From Diplonema japonicum (lineage: Eukaryota > Euglenozoa > Diplonemea > Diplonemida > Diplonemidae), in NCBI GenBank assembly GCA_964019335.1, contig OZ025719.1, positions 186,001-250,000 on the forward strand: a stretch of 64,000 bases of DNA. Reading direction: 5' to 3'. The translations under genes and the position numbers were made by a program. Positions 40,135 to 49,883 of this stretch are shown here, in pieces. Numbering within the stretch: the stretch's first letter is position 1; the number at the start of each line of letters is the position of its first letter. Below the pieces are notes generated by a model. That model was not told where the DNA came from. It worked only from the letters and a program-made list of their open reading frames with translations, and did not search any database.

Positions 40135-43100
40135 ATGGGTAAGAAGAAGGGAAGAAATCCGCTCCCGGAAGACCCTGAGGAGGCGGAGAAGCAGAGGACG
40201 GGGATGCTAGCGGAGTTGCTTGAGGAGGAGGACAAGAAACCGAAGCCGGCACCGAAGGGGAAGAAGGGAAAGAAGGGAAAGCAGAGCCATGCTGACTACA
40301 TGGCAATGCTTGCAGAGAACGACGAAGATGAAGAAGAGAAGCCCAAGGAGACAAAAGCCGAGGCGACGGACTCTGAAGAAGACGGCGACATGTCGGACGA
40401 AGTACAGAAGCCCGTGAAGCCGCAAGCCAAGCGTGGCAAGAAGGGCAGAAGGGCCTCCCTCAGTTCCGACGACGACGTCCCTGTCGCTGCTGCCCCCACC
40501 CTCATGAAAACTGGCAGAAAAGGCAAGCGTGGCCAGGACGACTCTGACGACGAGCCCACGAAGCCCCAGAGAGGCGGGAAGAAGAACAAGGCGAAGAACA
40601 AGCGTGGCGGGAAGGCCTATGATGACGATGACGATGAAGACGACGTCCCCGCCGCGCTCATGAAGACCGGCAAGAAGGGCAACAGGGGGAAGGGCGGCGA
40701 CTCCGATGACGACGAGCCCACGGTGCCCCAGCGAGGCGGGAAGAAGAACAAAAAGAAGAACAACAAGCGTGGCGGGAAAGCTGCCGACGATGACGACGAG
40801 GACGACGACGACGAGGCAGCTGAGCCCGCTGCGAAGAAGGCAGACGATGAGGATGAGACTCCCGCTGGACAGAACTCGGACGACGACGAGCCCACGAAGC
40901 CCCAGCGAGGCGGGAAGAAGAACAAGGCCAAAAACAAGCGCGGCGGGAAGGCCAACGACGACGACGATGAAGACGACGTCGACCCCCTTGCGGGCCCTGG
41001 CAAGAAGGGTAACGACTCCGACGACGAGCCCACGATGCCCCAGCGAGGCGGGAAGAACAAAAAGAAGAACAAGCGTGGCGGTAGGGGCGGTGCTGACGAC
41101 GACGAGGACGAGGAAGAGAAAGCGGCGGAAAAGCCAGAGCCCGCGCAGCAGAAAGGCAACAAGGGAAAGAAGAACAAGAAGATGTCTAATGCTGACTACA
41201 TGTCCATGATGGTGGGGGATGATGAAGAAGACGAAGAAGAGAAGAAGAGAGTGGAGGAAGAGAAGAAGAAGAAGGAGGAGGAAGAGAAAGCAGCCGAGGC
41301 GAAGAAGAAGGCCGAGGAAGAAGCGAAGAAGAAGGCCGAGGAAGAAGCGAAGAGGAAGGCTGAAGAAGAAGCAAAGAGGAAGGCTGAGGAAGAGGCGAAA
41401 AAAGCGGAAGAAGAAGCCGCACGGAAAGCAGAGGAGGAAGAAGCGAGACTAGCAGCAGAAGAAGAAGCGAAGAAAAAGGCTGCGGCAGAGGCGAACAAAA
41501 AAGCCGACGAAGAAGATAAAAAGTTGAAGAAACAGAAAGAGGCTGCAGCCAGAAACGAGGAAAGGCGGAAGAAGAAGGAGGCAAAGCTTGGAGTGAAACC
41601 AGAGGAGCAGGATAAGGCAGACGACGACGATGACGAGCCCAGAATGCTGGACGCGGACGACCTGCCGACCAAAACCGACGACAAAGTAGAGAAGAAGCTG
41701 ACGAAGAAAGAGATGAAAGCCCTGGAGAAGAAGAGGCTGCATGAAGCCAAGCTTGCAGAAGCGGCGAAGGAAGGCAAGAACGGCGCGTTCACAGACTCTC
41801 CGTTCAGCGTACAAATGCCGGAGGACGCGTGGAAGGTCGAGGACAACTCTAGGGACATCAAGATCGAACAGGTGTCCATCGCAGTGTCGGCGAAGCAGCT
41901 GTTTGTGAACACAACGGTGAAGGTCACATGCGGGCACAGGTACGGGCTGATCGGGCCGAACGGAAGGGGAAAGTCCACAGTGTTAAGACTGCTGTCAAGC
42001 GGAGAGCTGCCAATCCCGAAGAAGCTGCACGTGCTGTTGGTTGAACAGGAGCAGGAGGTTGATGAAACCGTGATGGGGGAGAAGGTGGTTAACGTGGTGA
42101 TCAACTCGCACAAGAAGCGAATTGCAATGATGGAAGAGGCCGACAAGCTGCGAGAGTCCGGGGACGACCTCGAGAGACTGCAGGAACTGGAAGACGACCT
42201 TGAGGCGATGGGTGCGTTCCAGGCTGAGGCAAAAGCACGCAAGATCCTCGGCGGTCTCGGGTTCCTGTCCGAGTGGCAGGACCGCAAGGTGTCATCCTTC
42301 TCCGGTGGTTGGAGGAAGCGTGTGGCTCTCGCATGCGCTGTGTTCATGGAACCCGACGTGCTCCTCCTGGACGAGCCGACCAACCATCTCGACTTGAACG
42401 CCGTCATCTGGCTCGAGACCTACCTCCCCTCTGTCTACAACGAGAACAAGAAGAAGCCCAAGTCCCTTGTCGTCGTATCGCACGACGTCTCCTTCTTGGA
42501 GGAGGTCTGTACCGACACTGTTCACATTGAGGAGCTGAAGCTGAATTACTACCGGTATGCCCTTCTCTTGTATCCATCTTTCTTTTCAGTGGCAACTACG
42601 AACGATTCCTTGTGCAGCTCCAGCAGCACCACAAGGTGATGGACAAGGAAGCCAAGCTTGTGAAAGACTACACAAGAGAGCTGAAGTCCAAGGGTAACTC
42701 CAAGGAACAAGTTAAAGAGAAGCTTGAGGAGAGGGCCAAGAAGAAGGTATTAAATAAAAGAAAAAATGAAAAACGCGAACCCAACACAACACCCACAGGG
42801 TTGGGACAAGGAGAACATGCCGAAGAAGCGACAGGAATACAACGTCACATTCCCCTGGGAGCCCCCCCCGGAGCTGAGGGAAGGCTTCATCGTGAAGTCA
42901 GAGCAGATGCAGTTCAGGTAAAGAAACACTTTTTTCTTTTTCTTTTTTTTTTTTTTAAATTTAACTCAAAACAGATACCGCGACGACCTGCCATGGATCT
43001 TCGGCGGTCCAGAAAACAAGAAGGGTGTGGACTTTTCCGTGTGGACGGACTCAAGAATTGCGCTGGTGGGACCCAACGGGTGCGGCAAGACAACGTTGAT

Positions 43101-43962
43101 CCAACTGCTGGAAAGCAACATCACACCTGTGGAAGGTGTTATTGAGGTGAACAGGCAGGTGAGAGTGGGCAGATACTCGCAGCATTTCGTCGACCAGCTT
43201 CCGTTATCGGAAACTGCGGTGGACTACCTCGTAACATGCGGGGTGGGGTCGGAATTCAAAGCGAGGGCGAAGCTTGGAGCGTTCGGGTTGGAAGGCAAAG
43301 CGCATCTTCAAGAGATCAACACATTGTCTGGTGGGCAGAAGGTGAGGGTGGCGTTTGCTGGGATTTCAGCGGCGGTACCACACGCACTGCTTCTGGACGA
43401 GCCGACCAACCACTTGGACATGGAGTCCATCCAAGCATTGGCCGACTCGCTCAAAGAATTCGCTGGTGGTGTCCTTGTAATTACTCACGACGCCAGGCTG
43501 ATCAGAACCCTCGATGCTACCCTGTGGGTTGTGCAGGACCACAACGTCGTTAAATTTGACGGTGACCTCGACGACTACAAGGACCATCTTGTCAAGCTGT
43601 TGGACCTTGAACAGGAACGCAAGGACCTCGCAGAAGAGAAGAAACGAGAACTTAAAAAAATCAGGCAGGAGGAAGCCTTCAAATCCAGAGAACAACTCGC
43701 GAAAGAAGAATCCTCCAAGAGCAAGAAGAGGGCTAAGGAACAAGCCGAAATCGATGCAAGGGAGAGAGCCGAGGAGCTGTCCCGATCAGAAGCGCTGGAG
43801 AGCTTTATGGGTGAAAAGGATGCGAAGAAGAAGGACAAAAAGGACAAGAAGGACAAGGAAGACAAAAAAGAGAAGAAGGAGAAGAAAGACAAGAAGGATA
43901 AGGAGGACAAGAAAGAAAAGAAGGAAAAAAAAGAGAAGAAAGACAAGAAGGACAAGAAATAA
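40135..43962 (+). CDS. ABCF-family ATPase, ABCF1/ABC50-like (4 exons)
   Basis: Exons 40135-42554, 42590-42746, 42799-42917 and 42975-43962, with GT-AG introns of 35, 52 and 57 nt, give 1227 residues. The first ~570 residues are an Asp/Lys/Glu-rich repeat region (PTKPQRGGKKNK and DDDDEDD units), as in ABCF1, which binds eIF2 and ribosomes, but longer. Two ABC cassettes follow without membrane segments: GLIGPNGRGKST, FSGGWRKRVALA and LLLDEPTNHLDL; then ALVGPNGCGKTT, LSGGQKVRVAFA and LLLDEPTNHLDME. The last ~90 residues are a Lys/Asp tail. Both ATP sites look complete. It is a probable translation factor. The repeats and tail make it well above usual ABCF length. Confidence 0.85.
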
Positions 43963-44004
43963 AAGAGAATGTACTGCCCCCCCTCCTCCCCTCGTGACTT
44001 TTGC

Positions 44005-44006
44005 AG
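44005..44006 (+). promoter_or_regulatory. Candidate trans-splice acceptor
   Basis: CCCCCCCTCCTCCCCTCGTG followed by ACTTTTGCAG ends at 44006, with an ATG six bases on. It is the clearest pyrimidine tract and AG in the spacer after the ABCF gene. Confidence 0.5.
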
Positions 44007-44011
44007 GTGCG

Positions 44012-44280
44012 ATGTCTTTCTCCGCTCGTCAGCATCTCAAGGAACAAGGGGTAAGAAACAAAAAAAAAAAAGTACTTCTTCAAACGATATGTTCCTTCTG
44101 GTTCTCTCTTTTCTTTTTTTTTTTTCTCCTCATATATTCTAACCTCGCATTTTTTTTTTATTTTTCATTTTTTTTTATTTTCGTTTTTCAAAGTGTCTCG
44201 TTAAATCACTTTTTTTTTTTCTCTCTTTTCTTCTTTTTTTTTGCCCCCCCCTTCAGGGTTTTTACCCCTCCTTTTTTTGA
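44012..44280 (+). CDS. Candidate 20-residue two-exon mini-gene
   Basis: After the acceptor at 44005-44006 the ATG opens MSFSARQHLKEQG, then a canonical GTAAG donor at 44051. The best acceptor is CCCCCCCCTTCAG ending at 44256, after which the frame reads GFYPSFF and stops at TGA. The result is 20 residues. The 206-nt intron is much longer than others here, so the true second exon may differ. It may instead be a non-coding leader or the start of a gene whose later exons I cannot place. No homologue is recognised. Confidence 0.3.
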
Positions 44281-44758
44281 TGCACGCAAAGTTTCCCCCC
44301 CCCAAAAAAAAAAGAATCCCTACGGTACTCCCCATTTTCATTGTTGTTTTAGTCGAGTCTCGGTCGCTCTGGCCTATTTGTTTGTATTAGTCGTATGAAG
44401 TCTCGGTCGCTCTGGCCTATTTGTTTATATTAGTTGTATGAAGTCTCGTGCGCTTTTGCTTATTTCCATGTAGTGGTCGTACTTCTTGAAGTTTGTTGCT
44501 ACCCATTCTTTTAAACGCGGGCATGGTCATGTGTGGACCAGCTCGAGTATCGCGCGTATAAAAAAAAAAAAGAAAATACATTTTCTTCGTCCTAGGGGTT
44601 AATCTTTTTCCCGGGGGGGGGGGGGGGGTAAACAAAACAAAACAAAAAAAAAGGAAGGGAAGAGAGGGAGAAACGGTGCTAAAAAAAAAAAGAAAAAAAG
44701 AAAGAGAAAAAAAAAAAGTAAAGGGGAAACGGGCGGGAGGGAAAAAAAAAATGCCGAA
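44281..44758. other. Spacer with a 43-bp tandem repeat
   Basis: Contains the repeat at 44356-44455, then a G run (44618-44628) and an A/G-rich leader. No gene is seen. Confidence 0.6.
44356..44455 (+). repeat. 43-bp tandem repeat, 2.3 copies
   Basis: Units start at 44356, 44399 and 44442, each opening AGTCTCG; the first two continue GTCGCTCTGGCCTATTTGTT. Confidence 0.8.
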
Positions 44759-44828
44759 ATGCCGTTCCCGAACAAGTTGCGCGTGGACCGCAGCGAGGAG
44801 ATGCTTGCGGACTCAGGCATTGGCGGCC
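44751..44828 (+). other. Overlapping upstream ORF of the Kv gene
   Basis: ATG 44751 lies eight bases before the channel's ATG in another frame and runs about 25 codons, ending at TGA, entirely overlapping the channel start. It would have to be bypassed by leaky scanning, or the real 5' end lies between the two ATGs. Confidence 0.4.
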
Positions 44829-46495
44829 ACATGATAGAAGAAGAATGCCTCTCAGATAAATCCTTCACGAAAGTGGACGTAGAAGACGCATGCATCGGGG
44901 ATGACACAGTGCTGTCAACAGAAGACGCAGATGTGAACGAGGCAGAGGACCAGCTTCTGTACCAATGGAAATGCCCGAACTGCCACGGATGCACTGATCT
45001 ACAACTCCTCCTGCAAAAAGGATGCCTCGGCGGCTCCACAAATCAACCCTATGGAAATCAAATCGACGACGCCCCTCCAGACGCCACACAAACCAGCCAG
45101 TCCATCCAAGAAGAATCCTCAGAAGAACCAGAAAAACCTTTAACCTTCAAGGAAAAAGGCTGGCTTTGTGTAGAGATCACGGATGACTCAAGACAACCGT
45201 ATTTAACAGCAGCGAGAATATTTATCGGAACGGGGTTGTTGTTCGTCTTGATATCAGTGGCCACGTTTGTAGCAGAGAGCAACCCTAGGTTTTACTCTAA
45301 CCAGTCAAATTCATTGTTTGCTATTGAAGCAACTTGTATCGGATTTTTCACGTTTGAACTCATTCTGCGAACGGTGTTCTGCCCGGATCTGTTTCAACAC
45401 TTCACCGATTGGTTCACGATAATAGATATTTTGTCCATTCTTCCCTTTTACATCACGTTGGCGGTGGGTGACAATGCTTCGGGGGGTTTGTTTGTTGTAA
45501 GGATTCTACGTTTAATGAGAATCTTCCGTGTTCTGAAAGTGTCGAAGTACAACGAAGCGGTGCATGTTGTGTTCGGCTCGCTTCAAAAATCAACAGAAGG
45601 GCTGTATCTCCTCCTCTTCTTGATTCTGATCTCAACGGTGCTCTTTGCGTCTGCAATGTACTTCGTCGAACGTGAGAGCTCGCACTATGACGTAGTTCTG
45701 CACGAATGGTACTACAACACAGAGACTGGGAGGAAGCGGTCGCCGTTTCAGTCGATTCTTCACACGTCGTGGTGGGCGCTGGTGACGCTGACGACGGTCG
45801 GGTACGGCAATGAGGTACCTGTGAGCGCCGCCGGGAAAGCCGTTGCAGTCGTCACCATGTTATGCGGCACATTGGTCATCGCCTTCCCCATGGTGATAAT
45901 CGGACAGAATTTCCAAGAAATGTACTCACAGTACCGAAAACGCGCGAAGGCTGCAAGAAAAAAAGAAATGAGCAACAACAACAACAACAATAATAACAAC
46001 ATGAAACGGGTGGGAGGTGCGAGCGGGGTCGGTTTGAAGCCGAAACCCCACGTTCCTGAACCAACCGGTGAGGACGAGTTTGAGCCCCCGCCTGAGCCCC
46101 AGCTGAAGAGTTCTGTCGAAAACGAAGTCGAAATGTCGGCGGTTCGGCGGAAGAAAATGTTGTCTGTTGAAGTGGCGTCTCGAAGCTCCTCTCCTCCTCC
46201 TCCGGTGGACGGGCCATCACCTTCTCCGCCTCTTACGTCGCCTGCGCTGCGGCCAGAAGACGTTTTTTTGCAGGCAACTGTCATACCGATTGGGACGGAC
46301 CCTGCTATGTTGCGTGCTTTGGAAACCAGGCTTGAAAGGTTGGAAAGGACTTTGTTGAGGTATTTAAAAAAAAAAAAAAAAAGAAATCTGAACAGATTCG
46401 AGGAAGCATTCTCCAACGACCACACGGAAGTGCAGCACGCTTGTATTTCTAGCACCCCAACGTCCTCAACTCTGACCTCTTCTTTCTCGGGTTAG
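44759..46495 (+). CDS. Voltage-gated potassium channel (Kv type)
   Basis: This is a six-transmembrane channel with about 120 hydrophilic N-terminal residues, then S1-S6. S4 is VVRILRLMRIFRVLKVSKY, with Arg/Lys every third residue. The pore helix and filter read WWALVTLTTVGYGNEV (TTVGYG near 345-350), which defines potassium selectivity. S6 is GTLVIAFPMVIIGQNF. The tail has an Asn run, Pro/Ser-rich segments and a short helix (LETRLERLERTLL). A 36-nt GT-AG intron at 46360-46395, in frame, would remove an A-coded Lys run; with it the protein is 566 residues, without it 578. No T1 domain is clear. An out-of-frame ATG lies at 44751. Confidence 0.85.
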   Translation: MPFPNKLRVDRSEEMLADSGIGGHMIEEECLSDKSFTKVDVEDACIGDDTVLSTEDADVNEAEDQLLYQWKCPNCHGCTDLQLLLQKGCLGGSTNQPYGNQIDDAPPDATQTSQSIQEESSEEPEKPLTFKEKGWLCVEITDDSRQPYLTAARIFIGTGLLFVLISVATFVAESNPRFYSNQSNSLFAIEATCIGFFTFELILRTVFCPDLFQHFTDWFTIIDILSILPFYITLAVGDNASGGLFVVRILRLMRIFRVLKVSKYNEAVHVVFGSLQKSTEGLYLLLFLILISTVLFASAMYFVERESSHYDVVLHEWYYNTETGRKRSPFQSILHTSWWALVTLTTVGYGNEVPVSAAGKAVAVVTMLCGTLVIAFPMVIIGQNFQEMYSQYRKRAKAARKKEMSNNNNNNNNNMKRVGGASGVGLKPKPHVPEPTGEDEFEPPPEPQLKSSVENEVEMSAVRRKKMLSVEVASRSSSPPPPVDGPSPSPPLTSPALRPEDVFLQATVIPIGTDPAMLRALETRLERLERTLLRYLKKKKKRNLNRFEEAFSNDHTEVQHACISSTPTSSTLTSSFSG

Positions 46496-47804
46496 GTGGT
46501 TAAGCGGTTTTCTTTAGTTTGTTAGTTGTACAGAAGGGGGGGGGGGGGGGGGGGGGGGCTACGTTGTCGGCGTACGTACAGCGTACGTCTTACGGCTGTG
46601 CGTACGGCTCCTTAGGGGCGAATGGGAGTGGGGCAGAAAAACGGATGGAAGAGAGGGTGAACGCACATGTATCATGCAAACACTTTTACACCCGATTCAA
46701 GTCTCTTTCAGACGTTCTCTTTGTCACCGGGATGGGGGGCCCTACGGGTCTCCCAAAGTTAGTTCTGCCGCACGCCAAAAGTATCACAGGTGAAACGACG
46801 GAGTTTGACAAGAGAATCAACTTTGTCAAATCCCAAAGACTTTGAGCAATGCCACCCTTGCACCGGGTTCCTTACACTGCAGGCCTGACCCAAAGCCTCA
46901 TGCCAATAGGTCGCAAGGGAGGCCATTCGCTCCCTTGCGCATCCCACCACACGTGCCCGGTGAACATTGCCTAAGACCTTTCCTGAAGACGCACAAAACG
47001 CGTGCTACGCTGACAACGTAGCTTTGGGGGGGGGGGGGGGGGGGGACAAGGTTTTTTCAATTGGTTTTTTTTTTTCTTTCTTTCTCATCATTCCCTCCAT
47101 TCTATTCCCCATACAATGAGGAACACAAAAAGGTTTTTTTTTTTCCCCCTCCCCGGAGTGAAAGAATGGAGGATTTCTTTTTTTTTTCTTCTTTTTCTAA
47201 TTTCTTTTTTACTTGAACAAGAAAAACTATATATGATAATGAATTGTTATTGCTAAAAAGAGTAGTGGTGGCATTGCTGGGCTTATCCTTCTGCAGGTGA
47301 ACCCCGGCTGTGCACAAACAATAGTCAAAAATCGACTCTTTATAAAAAAAAAAAAAAAAAGGGAAACTTTATTCCCCCTTCTTTGAATCTCCTTCAAAAA
47401 AAAAAAAAGAAAAACTGTGAGGAGAAACCACATAATAGAAAGGGATGGAAAAATAAATAGAGCAAAGAGAAAGGGGAAAAAAAAGAACTGAGGAAACAGA
47501 AAAGTACGTTTTCGGTTATATGAATAGAGTCAAGGTATAGGGCTGCTGACCTCCAAGCAACAAAGGCGCCTTAGCGAAACCACTCCTGTGGCTCGTGTCA
47601 CCGATCAAAGGGTTTACGACTCACCTTTGCACGGTGCAGACCGAACAACGTGCACTTGTGTTTAGCCCATGTTTCTCTCCCCCCTCCCCCACCCCGTTTA
47701 GCCCCATCTCCATTGTTTCTTTTCTTCTTATCTGTTATGGTCAAAAAAAAAAAAAAGAAACCCCTTATTTCGTTCATCCACTCGCCTCATGTTGTCATGT
47801 TATG

Positions 47805-47835
<31 letters not shown>

Positions 47836-47858
47836 CTGTTATCCACACTCACTGCCTC
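46496..47858. other. Spacer with a poly-G-flanked inverted-repeat element
   Basis: Contains the element at 46558-47022, then T/A runs and a C run at 47809-47831 leading to the acceptor of the next gene. No gene is recognised. Confidence 0.6.
46558..47022. mobile_element. 465-bp TIR element inside a G run
   Basis: The ends are GCTACGTTGTCGGCGTACG and, inverted, GCTACGTTGTCAGCGTAGC: 11 bp are perfect and about 17 of 20 match. A run of ~20 G precedes it, and TTT plus ~20 G follows it. GCGTACG motifs cluster at the left end. The interior has a ~108-codon open frame (46519-46845) of no recognisable family. It is probably a non-autonomous DNA element. Confidence 0.65.
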
Positions 47859-47860
47859 AG
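47859..47860 (+). promoter_or_regulatory. Predicted trans-splice acceptor
   Basis: A long C/T tract (47809-47835) is followed by CACTGCCTCAG ending at 47860, with the ATG 12 bases on. Confidence 0.6.
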
Positions 47861-47871
47861 ACTTCATAACC

Positions 47872-49482
47872 ATGAAAACGCTTATTTTGCTTGCAGCTGT
47901 TGCCGTTGCGAGCGCGGCTCCTGAACACGCACACGTTGCGCTAGGCAAGGAGAAGAGCGTCCTCAAGGTGCAGTGGTCTACCAAGGATGACAAGGACGCC
48001 AGCGTAGTGAGGTGGGGTCTGTCTGCCACCTCATTGGTGCACAACGCCACAGGCGATGTCCATGAGTTCACTCGCGATGCTGGGAGGAAATGGTACAGCA
48101 GGACTGCTGAGATGACGGGCCTTTCGGAGAACACGAAGTACTTCTACCAAGTGGGCGACAAGTCCAACGGGTTCTCAAAGGTGTTCTCTGTGTGGAACAG
48201 AATGGGCGGCCTCCCCCAGCGTCACATCCTGTACGGGGACATGGGTGCGAAATGTGCCTTCACCCTTTGCAAGGCGTGCACTCAGCACAGCGACACTTGC
48301 AATGCCGAAACCTGCGCCAAGAACACCACCGTAGGCCTTGTCTCTGAGGTGGACACCGCCACCATGTTCCTCCACGTTGGGGACTTCGCCTACGACTTGG
48401 ACAGCAACGACGGGAAGACCGGTGACGATTTCATGCACAACATCGAGCAGGTCGCTTCGCGCGTGCCTTACATGGTGTCCCATGGGAACCACGAGGACTC
48501 TGCCACCAGCCTCGCCCGCTACATCGAGGAGTTCAGGAACCAGCCCACCAACGCCGTCCCCGCCACCTTTCACACCACCAACGGTGACGGCCCCAACACC
48601 CTTTACTTCTCTTGGGACCACGGCATGGTGCACTACGTCTCCTTCTCCACCGAGTTCTGGTACGGCGTGGGGACTTCCTCAGTCAACAAGGAATCATTCA
48701 TCACATGGCTGAAGGCTGACCTTGAGGCTGCCAACAAGAACAGGGCCGTCTCGCCTTGGGTGGTGATGCACGGGCACAGGGCGCTCTATACCTCCCAGGC
48801 GTCGACAGGGTCGGGCGACACATCGATCCGTGCCGACCTTGAGGACATCATGTTCCAGTACGGCGTGGACTTCATGATCAACGGGCATGTGCACGACTAC
48901 GAGAGGTCGTGGCCCACGTACAAGGGGAAGAGTGATCAGTCCAACGTGAACGCCAGGGCACCTGTGTACATTGTAACGGGTGCTGCAGGGTCGCACGAGA
49001 TGCACAGTCCCTTCGAGCAGCCGCAGCCTTCGTGGAGCTCCTTCAGGTCGAACAGCTTTTCGTACAGCAGGATGATGGTGTACAACGCAAGCCATATCCA
49101 CTGGCAGCAGGTGCAGACGGACCCCACCCTGTTCCCCACAGCCGACTACGGCAGGGTCATCGACGACGTGTGGTACGTGCAGAACAAGCATGGGCCCTTC
49201 TCCCTTGAGGAGGCTCCCAAGACAGTGCCCACTTCGTGCCCCGCTAACCTGTGCGGCGAGCACGACAGGTTCCAGGGCATGCTCGGTCTGGAGGGCGAGG
49301 GGACCAAACCCCTGTGGCAGGTCATCGACCAGTACAAGAAGACCCACGGTATCCTAGCCTGGGAGAAGAAGCTCGAGCAGCTCCTCAACAAGGTTAACAA
49401 GAACGGGGTGTGGGAGGAGGAGTCCCTCCCGGAGGACCGTGAGAGGGACTACTTCAGGTGGACCCACGCCAACAAGCAGTGA
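47872..49482 (+). CDS. Secreted purple acid phosphatase (metallophosphatase)
   Basis: This 536-residue protein begins with a signal peptide (KTLILLAAVAVASAA, residues 2-16). A fibronectin-like N-terminal domain is followed by the calcineurin-like metallophosphatase core, with the five metal-binding blocks in order: GDMG, GDFAYD, GNHED, VMHGHRALY and GHVHDYERSWP. These fit purple acid phosphatases, whose Fe-Zn/Mn centre hydrolyses phosphate esters at low pH. A CxxC-rich insert (CKACTQHSDTCNAETC) lies after GDMG and resembles animal ACP7-type proteins less than protist ones. It should act in lysosomes or outside the cell. The G+C-rich third positions suggest high expression or strong codon bias. 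Confidence 0.87.
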   Translation: MKTLILLAAVAVASAAPEHAHVALGKEKSVLKVQWSTKDDKDASVVRWGLSATSLVHNATGDVHEFTRDAGRKWYSRTAEMTGLSENTKYFYQVGDKSNGFSKVFSVWNRMGGLPQRHILYGDMGAKCAFTLCKACTQHSDTCNAETCAKNTTVGLVSEVDTATMFLHVGDFAYDLDSNDGKTGDDFMHNIEQVASRVPYMVSHGNHEDSATSLARYIEEFRNQPTNAVPATFHTTNGDGPNTLYFSWDHGMVHYVSFSTEFWYGVGTSSVNKESFITWLKADLEAANKNRAVSPWVVMHGHRALYTSQASTGSGDTSIRADLEDIMFQYGVDFMINGHVHDYERSWPTYKGKSDQSNVNARAPVYIVTGAAGSHEMHSPFEQPQPSWSSFRSNSFSYSRMMVYNASHIHWQQVQTDPTLFPTADYGRVIDDVWYVQNKHGPFSLEEAPKTVPTSCPANLCGEHDRFQGMLGLEGEGTKPLWQVIDQYKKTHGILAWEKKLEQLLNKVNKNGVWEEESLPEDRERDYFRWTHANKQ

Positions 49483-49883
49483 ACATGAACAAAGAAAAAC
49501 TACGATCCTCAACTATTTTTGTGGGGTGTGTGTCTCTCTCCTCGTTCTCTTTCCAACAGGAAATGTTTAAAAAAAAAAAAAAAAAGGTCTAAGTGCTTAC
49601 GGTTCTTAGTAGTAAAAAAAAAAAAAAGAAAAGAAAGAAGAAAAGAAAAACATGTGCACAAGACGAGGGGCGTCATAGCGCCGCGTTCCGCAACGTTATC
49701 GCCCACCTCCAAAGTTGTGTTTTTTTTGTTTTTGTTTTTTTCTTTTTTTTAAAAAGTTTGTTTTTCTTCCTTTCTTCAACACCCTCCAAACGTATCGGTT
49801 TTTTCTTGTTTCTTCACCTGAATTCATGCTTTTTTTTCTTCTTCTTATATTAACACGTGCTAAACCCACAAAGCGAGGGAATA
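49483..49883. other. Homopolymer-rich spacer
   Basis: A and T runs. No P-loop-coding frame or other gene is seen upstream of the large protein that follows. Confidence 0.6.

Noticed and set aside
41196..42407. 403-codon minus-strand Ser-rich frame
   Set aside because: It is the antisense of the Lys/Glu-rich part of the ABCF gene; Ser/Phe runs come from reversed AAG/GAG codons.
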